From contig NZ_AP019400.1 of the NCBI RefSeq assembly GCF_004295585.1, positions 711,501 to 775,500 of the forward strand: a stretch of 64,000 nucleotides of DNA, written 5' to 3'. The stretch's first letter is position 1; every line of letters starts with the position of its first letter. A model generated the notes under the pieces. It was not told where the DNA came from. It did no database searches and saw only the letters and a program-made list of their open reading frames with translations. Both the position numbers and the translations under genes were made by a program. Shown in pieces: positions 44,210-52,951 of this stretch. The stretch comes from Cohnella abietis (GTDB taxonomy: Bacteria; Bacillota; Bacilli; Paenibacillales; Paenibacillaceae).

Positions 44210-45094
44210 ATGACCAAAGCCAAAGGGCGCATCGCCGGTTATTTATTCGTGCTGCCGGCACTTCTCTATATGATCTTTTTTGTCGGATATCCCATTATTG
44301 ATAACATCCGGCTAAGTCTTTTTGATGTCAATGTTATGAACCTCACTAAGGGGCACCAATCCTTTGTCGGACTTGATAATTACATTGAATTATTCAAAGA
44401 AGGCACGTTGCAAAAAGTGCTGATGAATACTCTTATTTTCACAATCTCATGCTTGGTTCTGCAGTTTATCATTGGACTTGCGTTCGCGATGCTCTTCAAT
44501 CTTCAATTCCGATCTGCACAACGACTTCGAGGTCTTGTCATGATTAGTTGGCTATTGCCCGCCACGATAACAGCTATGATGTTCAAATTTATGTTTAGCT
44601 CGGGCGGGATTATCAACGATTTTCTCATGAAGCTTCATCTTATTAGTAGTCCAATCGATTGGCTTGTTAGCTCGGGGACAGCGATGTTTACGATCATTCT
44701 GGCGAATACTTGGATCGGCATTCCATTCAATATGATGCTACTAACAGCGGGTCTCACCACCATTCCTAAGGATATTTACGAAAGTGCGGCTATCGACGGG
44801 GCAACGGCTGTGAAACGGTTTTTCAAGATTACGCTTCCGCTGCTGAAGCCAGCTATCATGTCTCTGCTCGTGCTGGGCTTTATCTATACGTTCAAAGTAT
44901 TTGATTTGGTTCTTATCATCACGAACGGCGGTCCAGTTAATGCCACACAGATGATGTCCACGTATGCGTATAAGCTTTCCTTTGACCAATTCCAATACAG
45001 CCAAGGCGCAGCCATCTCTAACGTGATGTTCGTCTTGCTGTTAATCATCGGTGTCATTTATTTGAGACTCCTTAAGAAGGAGGAACAGCTATGA
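44210..45094 (+). CDS. ABC sugar transporter permease (MalF type)
   Basis: A 294-residue permease with six predicted membrane segments; EAA loop ESAAIDGATAVKRFFKITLP. The ATG at 44210 (AAAGGG nine bases upstream) is preferred over a TTG 18 nt earlier. It overlaps the next permease gene by 4 nt. Confidence 0.93.
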   Translation: MTKAKGRIAGYLFVLPALLYMIFFVGYPIIDNIRLSLFDVNVMNLTKGHQSFVGLDNYIELFKEGTLQKVLMNTLIFTISCLVLQFIIGLAFAMLFNLQFRSAQRLRGLVMISWLLPATITAMMFKFMFSSGGIINDFLMKLHLISSPIDWLVSSGTAMFTIILANTWIGIPFNMMLLTAGLTTIPKDIYESAAIDGATAVKRFFKITLPLLKPAIMSLLVLGFIYTFKVFDLVLIITNGGPVNATQMMSTYAYKLSFDQFQYSQGAAISNVMFVLLLIIGVIYLRLLKKEEQL

Positions 45095-45933
45095 GAGCGA
45101 TGATTAAACAGTCTCGTTGGTTACTTCCGCTAGTTAGCATCATCATTGTCGTTATCTTTTTGTTCCCGCTATATTGGCTTGTCGTCACTTCATTCAAGAC
45201 GGAGGCTGAGATTTTCCGGTCACCCCAAACCTGGTTTCCTCAGGTGTGGCAATTCAAGTCCTATACGGAGCAGCTGACGGGCTCTTCCTTCGATATTGTG
45301 AATGGTTTCCGAAACAGTCTTGCCATTGCAGTTGGAGCGTTGCTCGTATCCACGCTATTATCGATTCCTGCTGCCTATGGCGTGGCTCGCTTTCGCTTTC
45401 CTGGCAGGCATAGCTTCATCCTTATATTTCTTGTCACGCAGATGCTGCCAGCATCCTTATTGCTGACGCCTTTATTCATCTTGTTTAAGAATATTGGACT
45501 GATCGGAGCTAGCTATTGGAGTACGATACTAGCCAATGCTACAGCTGGCATCCCGTTTTCGGTCATTATTCTTAGAACGTATTTTGCAACGTTGCCGAAA
45601 GAGATGGAAGAGTCAGCTAAAATCGATGGCTGCAATACGTTCACGACATTCACGCGTATTATGCTGCCGATTGCCGTTCCTGGCGTTGTTGTTGCCATGG
45701 TTTTCTCGTTCTTGTTCGCTTGGGGCGATCTAATCTATGGCATGACCTTCATCGGGAAGGAAGAGCTACGACCAATTACTGCGGGAATATATAATTTTCT
45801 CGGCTTCCAGAGCACGTCATGGAACAACACAATGGCTTTCGGTACGGTGAGCATGCTGCCGGTTGCTTTACTATTTATATTTGTGCAGCGTTATATCGTC
45901 AGTGGTTTGACGAACGGTGCGGTGAAGGGGTAG
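45091..45933 (+). CDS. ABC sugar transporter permease (MalG type)
   Basis: A 280-residue permease; EAA loop EESAKIDGCNTFTTFTRIML; C-terminal tail VSGLTNGAVKG. It is translationally coupled to the first permease (ATGA) and ends 5 nt before the GH31 start. As in the other ABC locus, no ATPase gene is present. Confidence 0.93.
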   Translation: MRAMIKQSRWLLPLVSIIIVVIFLFPLYWLVVTSFKTEAEIFRSPQTWFPQVWQFKSYTEQLTGSSFDIVNGFRNSLAIAVGALLVSTLLSIPAAYGVARFRFPGRHSFILIFLVTQMLPASLLLTPLFILFKNIGLIGASYWSTILANATAGIPFSVIILRTYFATLPKEMEESAKIDGCNTFTTFTRIMLPIAVPGVVVAMVFSFLFAWGDLIYGMTFIGKEELRPITAGIYNFLGFQSTSWNNTMAFGTVSMLPVALLFIFVQRYIVSGLTNGAVKG

Positions 45934-45938
45934 ATGAC

Positions 45939-48287
45939 ATGGAATTTAAGTCAAAAGCATTAAACCAGCCCATCGACATGAGCGCGGATTTCGAGGAGGT
46001 TGGAGACCAGTACTTCTTTCCTTCCCATGTAACGGCCTTCAATCCGGATGAAAAAACAGGAACCTTGATGTGGAAACGTCATACGCGCAAACCGCGATTA
46101 TCTTTTAATCAAATGGACTATCCGTTCACGGAGACGCCTTCGTGGGAGTTCCCTGAGGAATATGAGGAATCGCCAACAAGCGAGTTTAAGCTTACCTTCT
46201 TATCAGACAGGACGATACGGTTACGAATTCAAACGCGGCCAAGAGCTGATCGGCAAGCCGCTGCGCCATCCCTCATGCTGAACGAATCGGTGGATACGTT
46301 GTCCGTACCTTGGGATTGCGTCAGCACGGATGAACAGATTGTCTATTCAAGCTCGGCAGGATCTGTCGTTATTCAACGTAACCCGTGGAAAATCATTGTT
46401 AGGGATCAAATGGGTCGTGTCTTAACGGAAACCCGCCACTTTAGCGATTGTTCATCTTTGCTGAATGCGAATGGTCTTCCTTTTTCCTTCAAAAAAAGCA
46501 CGGCGGATCTAAGCAACCGAATAGCGGCAAGCTTCCTTCTGCGACCGGATGAGAAGCTCTTTGGAACTGGGGAATCGTTCACACGGCTAAACAAGCGCGG
46601 GCAGAAGCTGAATCTATTTACGACGGATGCTTTAAGCGCCCAGACGCAGAAGACATATAAACCGATTCCTTTCTTTATGAGCAGCGAAGGGTACGGAATG
46701 TTTGTCCACACCTCGACGCCGCTAACCTTTGATTTCGGCGCTACTTATGACGATACGAATACTCTCTATACAGGTGAAGAGAAGCTGGATTTATTCCTGT
46801 TCATCGGTTCTCCGAAGGAAATTCTGTCTGAGTATACGAAAGTGACCGGTCGAAGTCCGCTTCCACCTCTATGGTCGTTCGGTCTATGGATGAGTCGCAT
46901 TACTTATAGCTCGGAGCATGAAGTTCGCGAGGTTGCGCAAAAATTACAGGAGCATGGTATCCCTTGTGATGTCATCCATCTGGATACGGGCTGGTTCGAG
47001 ACGGATTGGCGCTGTAACTACGAGTTTTCGGGGGAACGTTTTGACGACCCTAGCTTGATGCTATCGGATTTGAAAGAGATGGGGTATCGAGTATCGCTGT
47101 GGCAGCTGCCGTATTTTACTCCAAACAACTCTTTATATGATGAAATTCTGGATAAAGGCTATGCCATACGCACAACCGACGGGAGATTGCCAACTGAGGA
47201 CGCGATTGTTGATTTCAGTAATCCGGATGCTGTTGCTTGGTATCAGAAGCAATTGGCAAGTCTGCTAAACCTCGGAGTTGCAGCCATCAAGGTTGACTTT
47301 GGTGAGGCGGCTCCACTGAATGGTATGTATGCTTCGGGACAAAGCGGATTCCACGAGCACAATCTGTACCCCCTCCGTTACAATAAGGCAGCCTCTGAAA
47401 TTACGAAGTCTGTCAACGATGAATCTATCATTTGGGCACGGAGTGCATGGGCTGGTAGTCAGCGCTATCCGATTCATTGGGGAGGAGACGCTGAGAATAC
47501 GAATAGTGCAATGGCAGCAAGCTTACGTGCTGGATTATCGCTAGGCTTGAGCGGATTTTCGTTCTGGAGCCATGATATTGGTGGCTTCGTTAATAGCAGT
47601 CCGGAAGAGCTTTACAGCCGTTGGCTTCCGTTTGGAATGCTGACCTCACATAGCCGCTGTCATGGAGCACCGCCGACAGAGCCTTGGGCCTATGGCGAGG
47701 AATTCATGTCCTTGTTCCGCAAAAGTGCGAATTTGAAATACGCCTTAATCCCATACGTTTACACCCAAGCCAAGCTGAGTGCGGAGTCCGGTTACCCTAT
47801 GCTACGCACCTTATTTTTTGAGTTTCCAGAGGATGCAGGCTCGTGGCTTGTCGAGGATCAATATATGTTTGGGTCTGATATTCTAGTGGCCCCATTTTTT
47901 GAGGCTGAACAGGAGCGTAATGTGTATTTGCCTTCCGGGGATTGGTTTGATTATCAGACCGGCCTGCATTATGAAGGAGGACGCTGGTACCGAATTGCCG
48001 CAGGTGAACTGCCGATTATTATGCTCGTTCGCTCGGGTGCAGTCATTCCTCATGCAAAGCCGGCATTGTCGACAGCTTTTCAAGATTGGGATGATCTTGA
48101 TTTCGTCTTATTTGCCAGGGATAGCAGCAGTACAGATGAAGAATATACAGCTTCCATCTTTGACCCGCGCGATCAATCACTTTATGAGCTCATTGTCACC
48201 AGCAGCTCTATTCGTGAAGTTTACAAGAATAAAGCCGCCTTGGCGGTACCGCGTGTGGGGTGGAAGGTTAAAGCTCATAACTCATGA
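45939..48287 (+). CDS. GH31 glycosidase (alpha-xylosidase/alpha-glucosidase type), cytoplasmic
   Basis: A 782-residue glycoside hydrolase without a signal peptide. The catalytic barrel has LWSFGLWMSRITYSSEHEVR, CDVIHLDTGWF, the nucleophile motif IKVDFGEAAP (Asp453) and WARSAWAGSQRYPIHWGGDAENT with the acid/base Asp region. The YFFP/KPRLSF N-terminal beta-sandwich and the nucleophile loop resemble YicI-like alpha-xylosidases. The ATG at 45939 follows AAGGGG by eight bases and overlaps no other gene; the long frame upstream of it is a shadow of the permease. It probably hydrolyses the imported oligosaccharide inside the cell. Confidence 0.92.
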   Translation: MEFKSKALNQPIDMSADFEEVGDQYFFPSHVTAFNPDEKTGTLMWKRHTRKPRLSFNQMDYPFTETPSWEFPEEYEESPTSEFKLTFLSDRTIRLRIQTRPRADRQAAAPSLMLNESVDTLSVPWDCVSTDEQIVYSSSAGSVVIQRNPWKIIVRDQMGRVLTETRHFSDCSSLLNANGLPFSFKKSTADLSNRIAASFLLRPDEKLFGTGESFTRLNKRGQKLNLFTTDALSAQTQKTYKPIPFFMSSEGYGMFVHTSTPLTFDFGATYDDTNTLYTGEEKLDLFLFIGSPKEILSEYTKVTGRSPLPPLWSFGLWMSRITYSSEHEVREVAQKLQEHGIPCDVIHLDTGWFETDWRCNYEFSGERFDDPSLMLSDLKEMGYRVSLWQLPYFTPNNSLYDEILDKGYAIRTTDGRLPTEDAIVDFSNPDAVAWYQKQLASLLNLGVAAIKVDFGEAAPLNGMYASGQSGFHEHNLYPLRYNKAASEITKSVNDESIIWARSAWAGSQRYPIHWGGDAENTNSAMAASLRAGLSLGLSGFSFWSHDIGGFVNSSPEELYSRWLPFGMLTSHSRCHGAPPTEPWAYGEEFMSLFRKSANLKYALIPYVYTQAKLSAESGYPMLRTLFFEFPEDAGSWLVEDQYMFGSDILVAPFFEAEQERNVYLPSGDWFDYQTGLHYEGGRWYRIAAGELPIIMLVRSGAVIPHAKPALSTAFQDWDDLDFVLFARDSSSTDEEYTASIFDPRDQSLYELIVTSSSIREVYKNKAALAVPRVGWKVKAHNS

Positions 48288-48344
48288 GGTAGCTAGCCTA
48301 ACCCTTGGCCTCCACAATACTCCCACGCCTCACCCAAACAAAAA

Positions 48345-48374
48345 CCCGACCTCACACGGTCGGGCTTTTAATTT
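48345..48374 (+). terminator. Terminator of the GH31 operon
   Basis: CCCGACC (48345-48351) pairs with GGTCGGG (48358-48364), then TTTT. The terminator and about 30 bases after it resemble 11091-11135, and CACGCCTCACC upstream resembles the tmRNA end there; see findings. Confidence 0.75.
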
Positions 48375-48508
48375 GGGCGAAATTGCAGAACGTTGTGCTC
48401 CCAAGCAATATGTTTTACAAATAACCTCATCTTTTTAACATTTGAGTTTACAATTCGTCTCTATACTTAAACCGACATCAAAATGCACTCGAAGGGAATT
48501 ACAACATC

Positions 48509-51265
48509 ATGAATAGCAAACTGAAGTCTTTTATCGGTACCTCTTTCGCCTTCTTAATGCTCGCACAGAGTGCGACAACGGTGACTGCAGCAGAGAACAC
48601 ACCTTCCGCCAATTCACCTGGAAGATGGATGTCCGGTGAGTATCATGCACATACGATACAATCGGGTGATGCATCCGAATCTTTTATGAAATTGGAAAAT
48701 GTACTTGATGCTGCGTTTCGAGAGGATCTTGACAAGAAGCCAGCAGAAACAATAACTTCACTGTCGTACGGCAATCCCTTTGATTTCATCGTACTTTCTG
48801 ACCATCTGCGCGATTCGCCGCGAGACCCAGATGGCAACAATAAAGGCACTGCTCGTTGGGAAGCAATTAAAGATCAACAGGACAAGCTTGCAGCGCTCCA
48901 AGCGGCTGGGAAATATAAAGGAAAATCCATCTACTCAGGTTTTGAATGGGACATGATGGGGTTGGATCATGGTTCTGTCGGTATTATCGATTCCAAAAGT
49001 AATGAAGTACCGATAGATGCCATTCATCAATTCGAGTGGTTATACAGCTACGACACAAATCCAGGTATGTTCCATTCCAATGAAACAGCTCTTTGGGGAC
49101 CAAGACTTGATAAGAATACGTTGAAAAACGATAAAAATAAAACCTTTGAAGCTATCGAGTGGCTGAAAAATAACTATCCGGAAAGCTATGTATTGCTTAA
49201 CCATCCATCTAGACACAATGGTGGCAGCGGTGTTGTTAATATTGAAGATATGCGCAAAATGAATGATATTGCTCCTGAAATTGTTTTTGGTATGGAAGGA
49301 TTGCCTGGTAACCATATGGCAGCCGGTGGGAATCGAGCTGAATTAGTCGACATATACGGCGGAGCTGACGTCATGGTCGCAAAGGTCGGCGGAATGTGGG
49401 ATGCTATGCTTGGTGAAGGTCGCCACTTCTGGAATTTCACAAATTCCGACTTTCATTTTAAGGTGAGCAGCAATCGGAATTACTCAAGCGGTTACTGGCC
49501 TAGCGAGTACTCCCGGAACAATACTTGGGTCGAAGGTAACAGCTTTAAGGATGTTGTAGAAGGTATGCGTTCAGGTAAATCCTATGCCGTCTATGGGGAT
49601 CTTATCAACGCACTTGATTTTAAAGCAATTGGTAATGGAAATCAGGCTGAAATGGGCGAGAACCTACAAGTAACTGAAGGTGATCTTACAACAATAAGCA
49701 TTCGCTTCAAGAGCCCGGAGCACAACAACTATGCACCTATTAGCCCGCATAATTCCTCAGTCACTAATAAAATCAATGTCGATCATGTCGATCTGATTTC
49801 TGGAGAAGTTACTGGCAAGCTCGATGAAAGTCAATATGCCAGCAATAAGACCAATGACACGACGAAAGTTATTAAACGTTTTACGAAAGACGATTGGGGA
49901 CAACCGGATGCAGAAGGCTATTATACTGTTTCCTATAAAGTACCTGCTGATACTAGCCGTTATTATCGTTTGCGTGGTACGAACCTTGGTACAGACGTCG
50001 CAGGCTTCACAGCTAACGGCGAGCCTTTAAAAGATCAGTCATTTGACTATAGTGGTAGTCCTTCACCAGAGCAGAACGAGGAACGCTTCAATAATATTAA
50101 TGACCGTAACTATACAGGCTTATGGTTCTATTCTAACCCGATCTTTGTAAATGTTGCTGCGCTAAGCGATGAGCAGGCAGTTACTGATACCGTTGCTAAT
50201 TTAACTTCAACACTTGGTGATACTAGTGCGATTATCGCAAACATTGCTCTCCCTACTGAAGGGTTGCATGGTACTCAGATTGAATGGAAGAGTAGTCATG
50301 TGAATACCATTCGTATCGACAACAATAATGCGATTGTTACACGTCCATCCGCTGGCATGGCAGATATGAATGTTACACTAACTGCAACGATATCTCGCGG
50401 GAATCAAAGCATAGATAAACCCTATACCTTTATCGTGAAAGCTTATCCTTCTACTAGTTTGCCAGATAACAGCTCTAGCAAGCCGAATACGTCCGTCACA
50501 GGTGGTGGAGGAACAGCTACCGCTAATTCAAATGGTAGTGTTACATTTACACCGGATAAAGGTTACCAAGTTAAAGATGTTACAGTTAATGGAGTATCTA
50601 AGGGAGCACTCACTCAAGTGACAGGTCTGAAATCTACTGACCAAGTTGTTGTGACCTTCGAGAAAATTTCGGAGCCTCAGAAGCCGACTGATCCAACCGA
50701 GCCTACTAAGCCTGCTGTCACATTTCATGATGTTACGAATCATTGGGCGGCTTTATCCATTAGCTATGTAGTAGAACATGAGTTGTTCACGGGTACTGCG
50801 GCAAATACGTTTAGCCCTGACACAACGATGACTCGTGGTATGCTGGTCACGGTTATGCACCGCTTAGCTGGTAAGCCTAATCAAGCTGGTTCAAATCCGT
50901 TCAAAGATGTTAATACGAACGCGTATTACAATGATGCAGTAGTATGGGCAAGCCAGAATAGCATCGTTAATGGGGTTAATAGTACTCACTTCGCTCCAGA
51001 TCAATCTATTACTCGTGAGCAGCTTGCACAGATATTGTTTAATTATGCTAAAGCAAACAAATTGAATATGAACGCTAGCCAGTCATTAGCCGCTTTCACA
51101 GATGCTAACAAAATCTCAACATGGGCAGCTGATGCGGTGAAGTGGTCCGTGAGCAACCAATTACTTTCTGGTAAGGGTAATGGCACGCTTGATCCAACGG
51201 GCGTCGCAACACGTGCTGAAGTCGCAGCCATTATTAATCGTTTTATGATTGCCTTCAATAAATAA
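48509..51265 (+). CDS. Secreted PHP-domain phosphoesterase with SLH anchor
   Basis: A 918-residue surface protein. Signal peptide 1-28 (ending TVTAAE). A PHP-type metal-dependent phosphoesterase domain (about 38-360) has metal ligands in EYHAHT (His46, His48), LSDH, GFEWD, LLNHPS and NSDFH. A beta-rich region follows (370-550), an atrophied Ig-like domain (550-650), a small domain with FTPDKGYQVKDVTVNG (660-715) and three SLH domains (about 735-915). Secreted wall-anchored PHP proteins probably release phosphate from an extracellular ester, but the substrate is unknown. The ribosome site (AAGGGA) is rather far from the ATG. It does not share the TTGAGAG promoter of the other SLH genes. Confidence 0.88.
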   Translation: MNSKLKSFIGTSFAFLMLAQSATTVTAAENTPSANSPGRWMSGEYHAHTIQSGDASESFMKLENVLDAAFREDLDKKPAETITSLSYGNPFDFIVLSDHLRDSPRDPDGNNKGTARWEAIKDQQDKLAALQAAGKYKGKSIYSGFEWDMMGLDHGSVGIIDSKSNEVPIDAIHQFEWLYSYDTNPGMFHSNETALWGPRLDKNTLKNDKNKTFEAIEWLKNNYPESYVLLNHPSRHNGGSGVVNIEDMRKMNDIAPEIVFGMEGLPGNHMAAGGNRAELVDIYGGADVMVAKVGGMWDAMLGEGRHFWNFTNSDFHFKVSSNRNYSSGYWPSEYSRNNTWVEGNSFKDVVEGMRSGKSYAVYGDLINALDFKAIGNGNQAEMGENLQVTEGDLTTISIRFKSPEHNNYAPISPHNSSVTNKINVDHVDLISGEVTGKLDESQYASNKTNDTTKVIKRFTKDDWGQPDAEGYYTVSYKVPADTSRYYRLRGTNLGTDVAGFTANGEPLKDQSFDYSGSPSPEQNEERFNNINDRNYTGLWFYSNPIFVNVAALSDEQAVTDTVANLTSTLGDTSAIIANIALPTEGLHGTQIEWKSSHVNTIRIDNNNAIVTRPSAGMADMNVTLTATISRGNQSIDKPYTFIVKAYPSTSLPDNSSSKPNTSVTGGGGTATANSNGSVTFTPDKGYQVKDVTVNGVSKGALTQVTGLKSTDQVVVTFEKISEPQKPTDPTEPTKPAVTFHDVTNHWAALSISYVVEHELFTGTAANTFSPDTTMTRGMLVTVMHRLAGKPNQAGSNPFKDVNTNAYYNDAVVWASQNSIVNGVNSTHFAPDQSITREQLAQILFNYAKANKLNMNASQSLAAFTDANKISTWAADAVKWSVSNQLLSGKGNGTLDPTGVATRAEVAAIINRFMIAFNK

Positions 51266-51296
51266 TCAGAAGTACAATTTTCAATGATATAGCTTG

Positions 51297-51339
51297 AATA
51301 CGGTAGATGCTGTTAACTCAGTGTCTGCCGTATTTTTGT
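51297..51339 (+). terminator. Terminator after the PHP/SLH gene
   Basis: AATACGGTAGA pairs with TCTGCCGTATT (one mismatch), followed by T residues. Confidence 0.75.
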
Positions 51340-51424
51340 TTTTATAACCGCTTCATCTATCAATATTTATTAATGTTATAATTAACAAAAAGATATATTG
51401 CTTATACTGGAGGCAACTCTCAAG

Positions 51425-52117
51425 ATGAACCCACAATTATTACGAGATTTCCCATTCTTCGAGCATCTTGATGATGAGTATTTGACTGAAATTGCTAAGT
51501 TATGTATCGAGCGTAGTTATACAAAGGGAGAGACCATCTTTTTTGAAGGTGAGGAGGGAGAGGAGCTCTTTCTCGTTATATCAGGAGTTGTTCAGATCTA
51601 TCAGGATAACCATTCTAGGGATGTGATTTTTTCTATTTTTAGAGAAGGGGATTTTTTCGGAGAGATGGCTTTGCTGCAAAATGAAAAGGTACGCTCTGCT
51701 TCCGCGAGGACGATCGAGAAGTCTACTTTATGCATTTTGAAAAAACGCGATTTCATTCCCTTAGTTAAAAGCAAGCCTGAAATACTGATCGGCATTCTGG
51801 AAACAACCTTAGATCGTCTTCGTGATGCCAATAATTTAATCATGGACTTGACCATTCTCGACGTGCGCACGCGCATTGCTCGCTTGCTGCTACGACTGAC
51901 AGAACAGCATGGAGTGCCCTCTGATGAAGGTGTTCTCATCGATGTGAAACTAACGCATCAGCACCTGGCAGATATGACGGGAACGGCACGCGAGACAGTG
52001 ACAAAATCATTACTTGAATTACAAACCGATAATCTGATACGTATTGATCAGAAGAAAATACTCGTGTGTAACATAGATAAACTAAGAAATATACTCGACG
52101 CAGTCGCTAGAGCATAA
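51425..52117 (+). CDS. Crp/Fnr family transcriptional regulator
   Basis: A 230-residue regulator: cyclic-nucleotide-binding-type domain (about 8-125; SYTKGETIFFEGEEGEELFLVISG, REGDFFGEMALLQNEKVRSASA), a long dimer helix, and an HTH_Crp domain (THQHLADMTGTARETVTKSLLEL). It lacks the clustered cysteines of oxygen-sensing Fnr, so the signal is probably not an iron-sulfur cluster. The ATG at 51425 is the only sensible start (GGAGG 11 bases upstream). The CRP/FNR-type operator at 8592 is a possible target. Confidence 0.9.
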   Translation: MNPQLLRDFPFFEHLDDEYLTEIAKLCIERSYTKGETIFFEGEEGEELFLVISGVVQIYQDNHSRDVIFSIFREGDFFGEMALLQNEKVRSASARTIEKSTLCILKKRDFIPLVKSKPEILIGILETTLDRLRDANNLIMDLTILDVRTRIARLLLRLTEQHGVPSDEGVLIDVKLTHQHLADMTGTARETVTKSLLELQTDNLIRIDQKKILVCNIDKLRNILDAVARA

Positions 52118-52122
52118 TATTG

Positions 52123-52159
52123 TAGCCTGCTCCAGTCGCGACTCAGTCGAAACAGGCTA
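52123..52159. terminator. Terminator between convergent genes
   Basis: TAGCCTG (52123-52129) pairs with CAGGCTA (52153-52159) around an inner TCGCGA-containing stem, between the Crp/Fnr gene and the response-regulator gene. Confidence 0.55.
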
Positions 52160-52177
52160 TCATTTGCATCTCGTTTT

Positions 52178-52951
52178 TTACTCGATAGAATCCCAACGAT
52201 AAGCCCACAGATATCCTTTTGATTTAAGCAGCACGGAATCAGGGCCTTCTTTGGGCTCTAGTAAAATACTATTATTGGCCTTCATCATGTATCCATCGTT
52301 TATGCGTTCGATGACAATGGGGATATCCAGCTCCATGAACAGCTGCCGCATTCGGTAGATAGTATTATACAGATTGGATAGCGCTCGCTTGTCCTCCACA
52401 TTGGTCCAGAGATCATCGATAATTCTCCACTTCAAACACAATTTGCCTTCATGAAGCAGAAAATAGTAAAAAAGCTCCTCCGTTATTCGGGTAGGCCACT
52501 TGATGAGCTGCTCCCCCTTCTTAACGAATGCATCGTCATAGAGGCGGACATGCAGTTCATTCTTATGGGTGTGCTGACTTTTTAGGCCGTAATATTTTTG
52601 AAGGCGTTCGTCTAGTTGTTTGACTATATTCGGGGTCATTGGCTTCAGAATATAGTCCAGAGCCTGTACGCGAAAAGCTTCAATAGCATATTGCTTGTGA
52701 GCTGTTGAGAAGACCACAGGTACGTCAATGCCGTTCTCCACTAAATTCTGAGCCAATTGTAGTCCCGTCATTCTTGGCATTTCAATGTCGAGCACGAGTA
52801 CGTCCACATCTAATTTCGGTATTTCCTGCAATGCTTCGAATGGAGATTCAAAGCAGCCTACAATTTGAAAGGGGCCGTAGGTTTCAAGCAATCGGGCATG
52901 TAGCCCGAGAATCGGTTTCTCATCCTCTACGATAACTACTTTCCACATCAT
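52178..52951 (-). CDS. Response regulator with SARP/OmpR-type winged-helix output
   Basis: A 257-residue regulator: receiver 1-120 with phospho-acceptor Asp55 (VLVLDIEMPRMTG) and Lys in YILKPM; output domain about 135-235 reading ITEELFYYFLLHEGKLCLKW, then DDLW and ALSNLYNTIYRMRQLF, the pattern of OmpR-like winged helices in SARP-type regulators. AGGAGGG precedes the ATG, which lies inside the end of the hybrid kinase gene (32-nt overlap). It is the likely DNA-binding output of that kinase. The fold is known to bind 7-bp direct repeats with 11-bp period, as found before two SLH genes here. Confidence 0.9.
   Translation of the reverse strand: MMWKVVIVEDEKPILGLHARLLETYGPFQIVGCFESPFEALQEIPKLDVDVLVLDIEMPRMTGLQLAQNLVENGIDVPVVFSTAHKQYAIEAFRVQALDYILKPMTPNIVKQLDERLQKYYGLKSQHTHKNELHVRLYDDAFVKKGEQLIKWPTRITEELFYYFLLHEGKLCLKWRIIDDLWTNVEDKRALSNLYNTIYRMRQLFMELDIPIVIERINDGYMMKANNSILLEPKEGPDSVLLKSKGYLWAYRWDSIE

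Noticed and set aside
45819..45938. Upstream extension of the GH31 frame into the permease gene
   Set aside because: The ATG at 45939 has a proper ribosome site, and the extension overlaps the permease with no GH31 homology.
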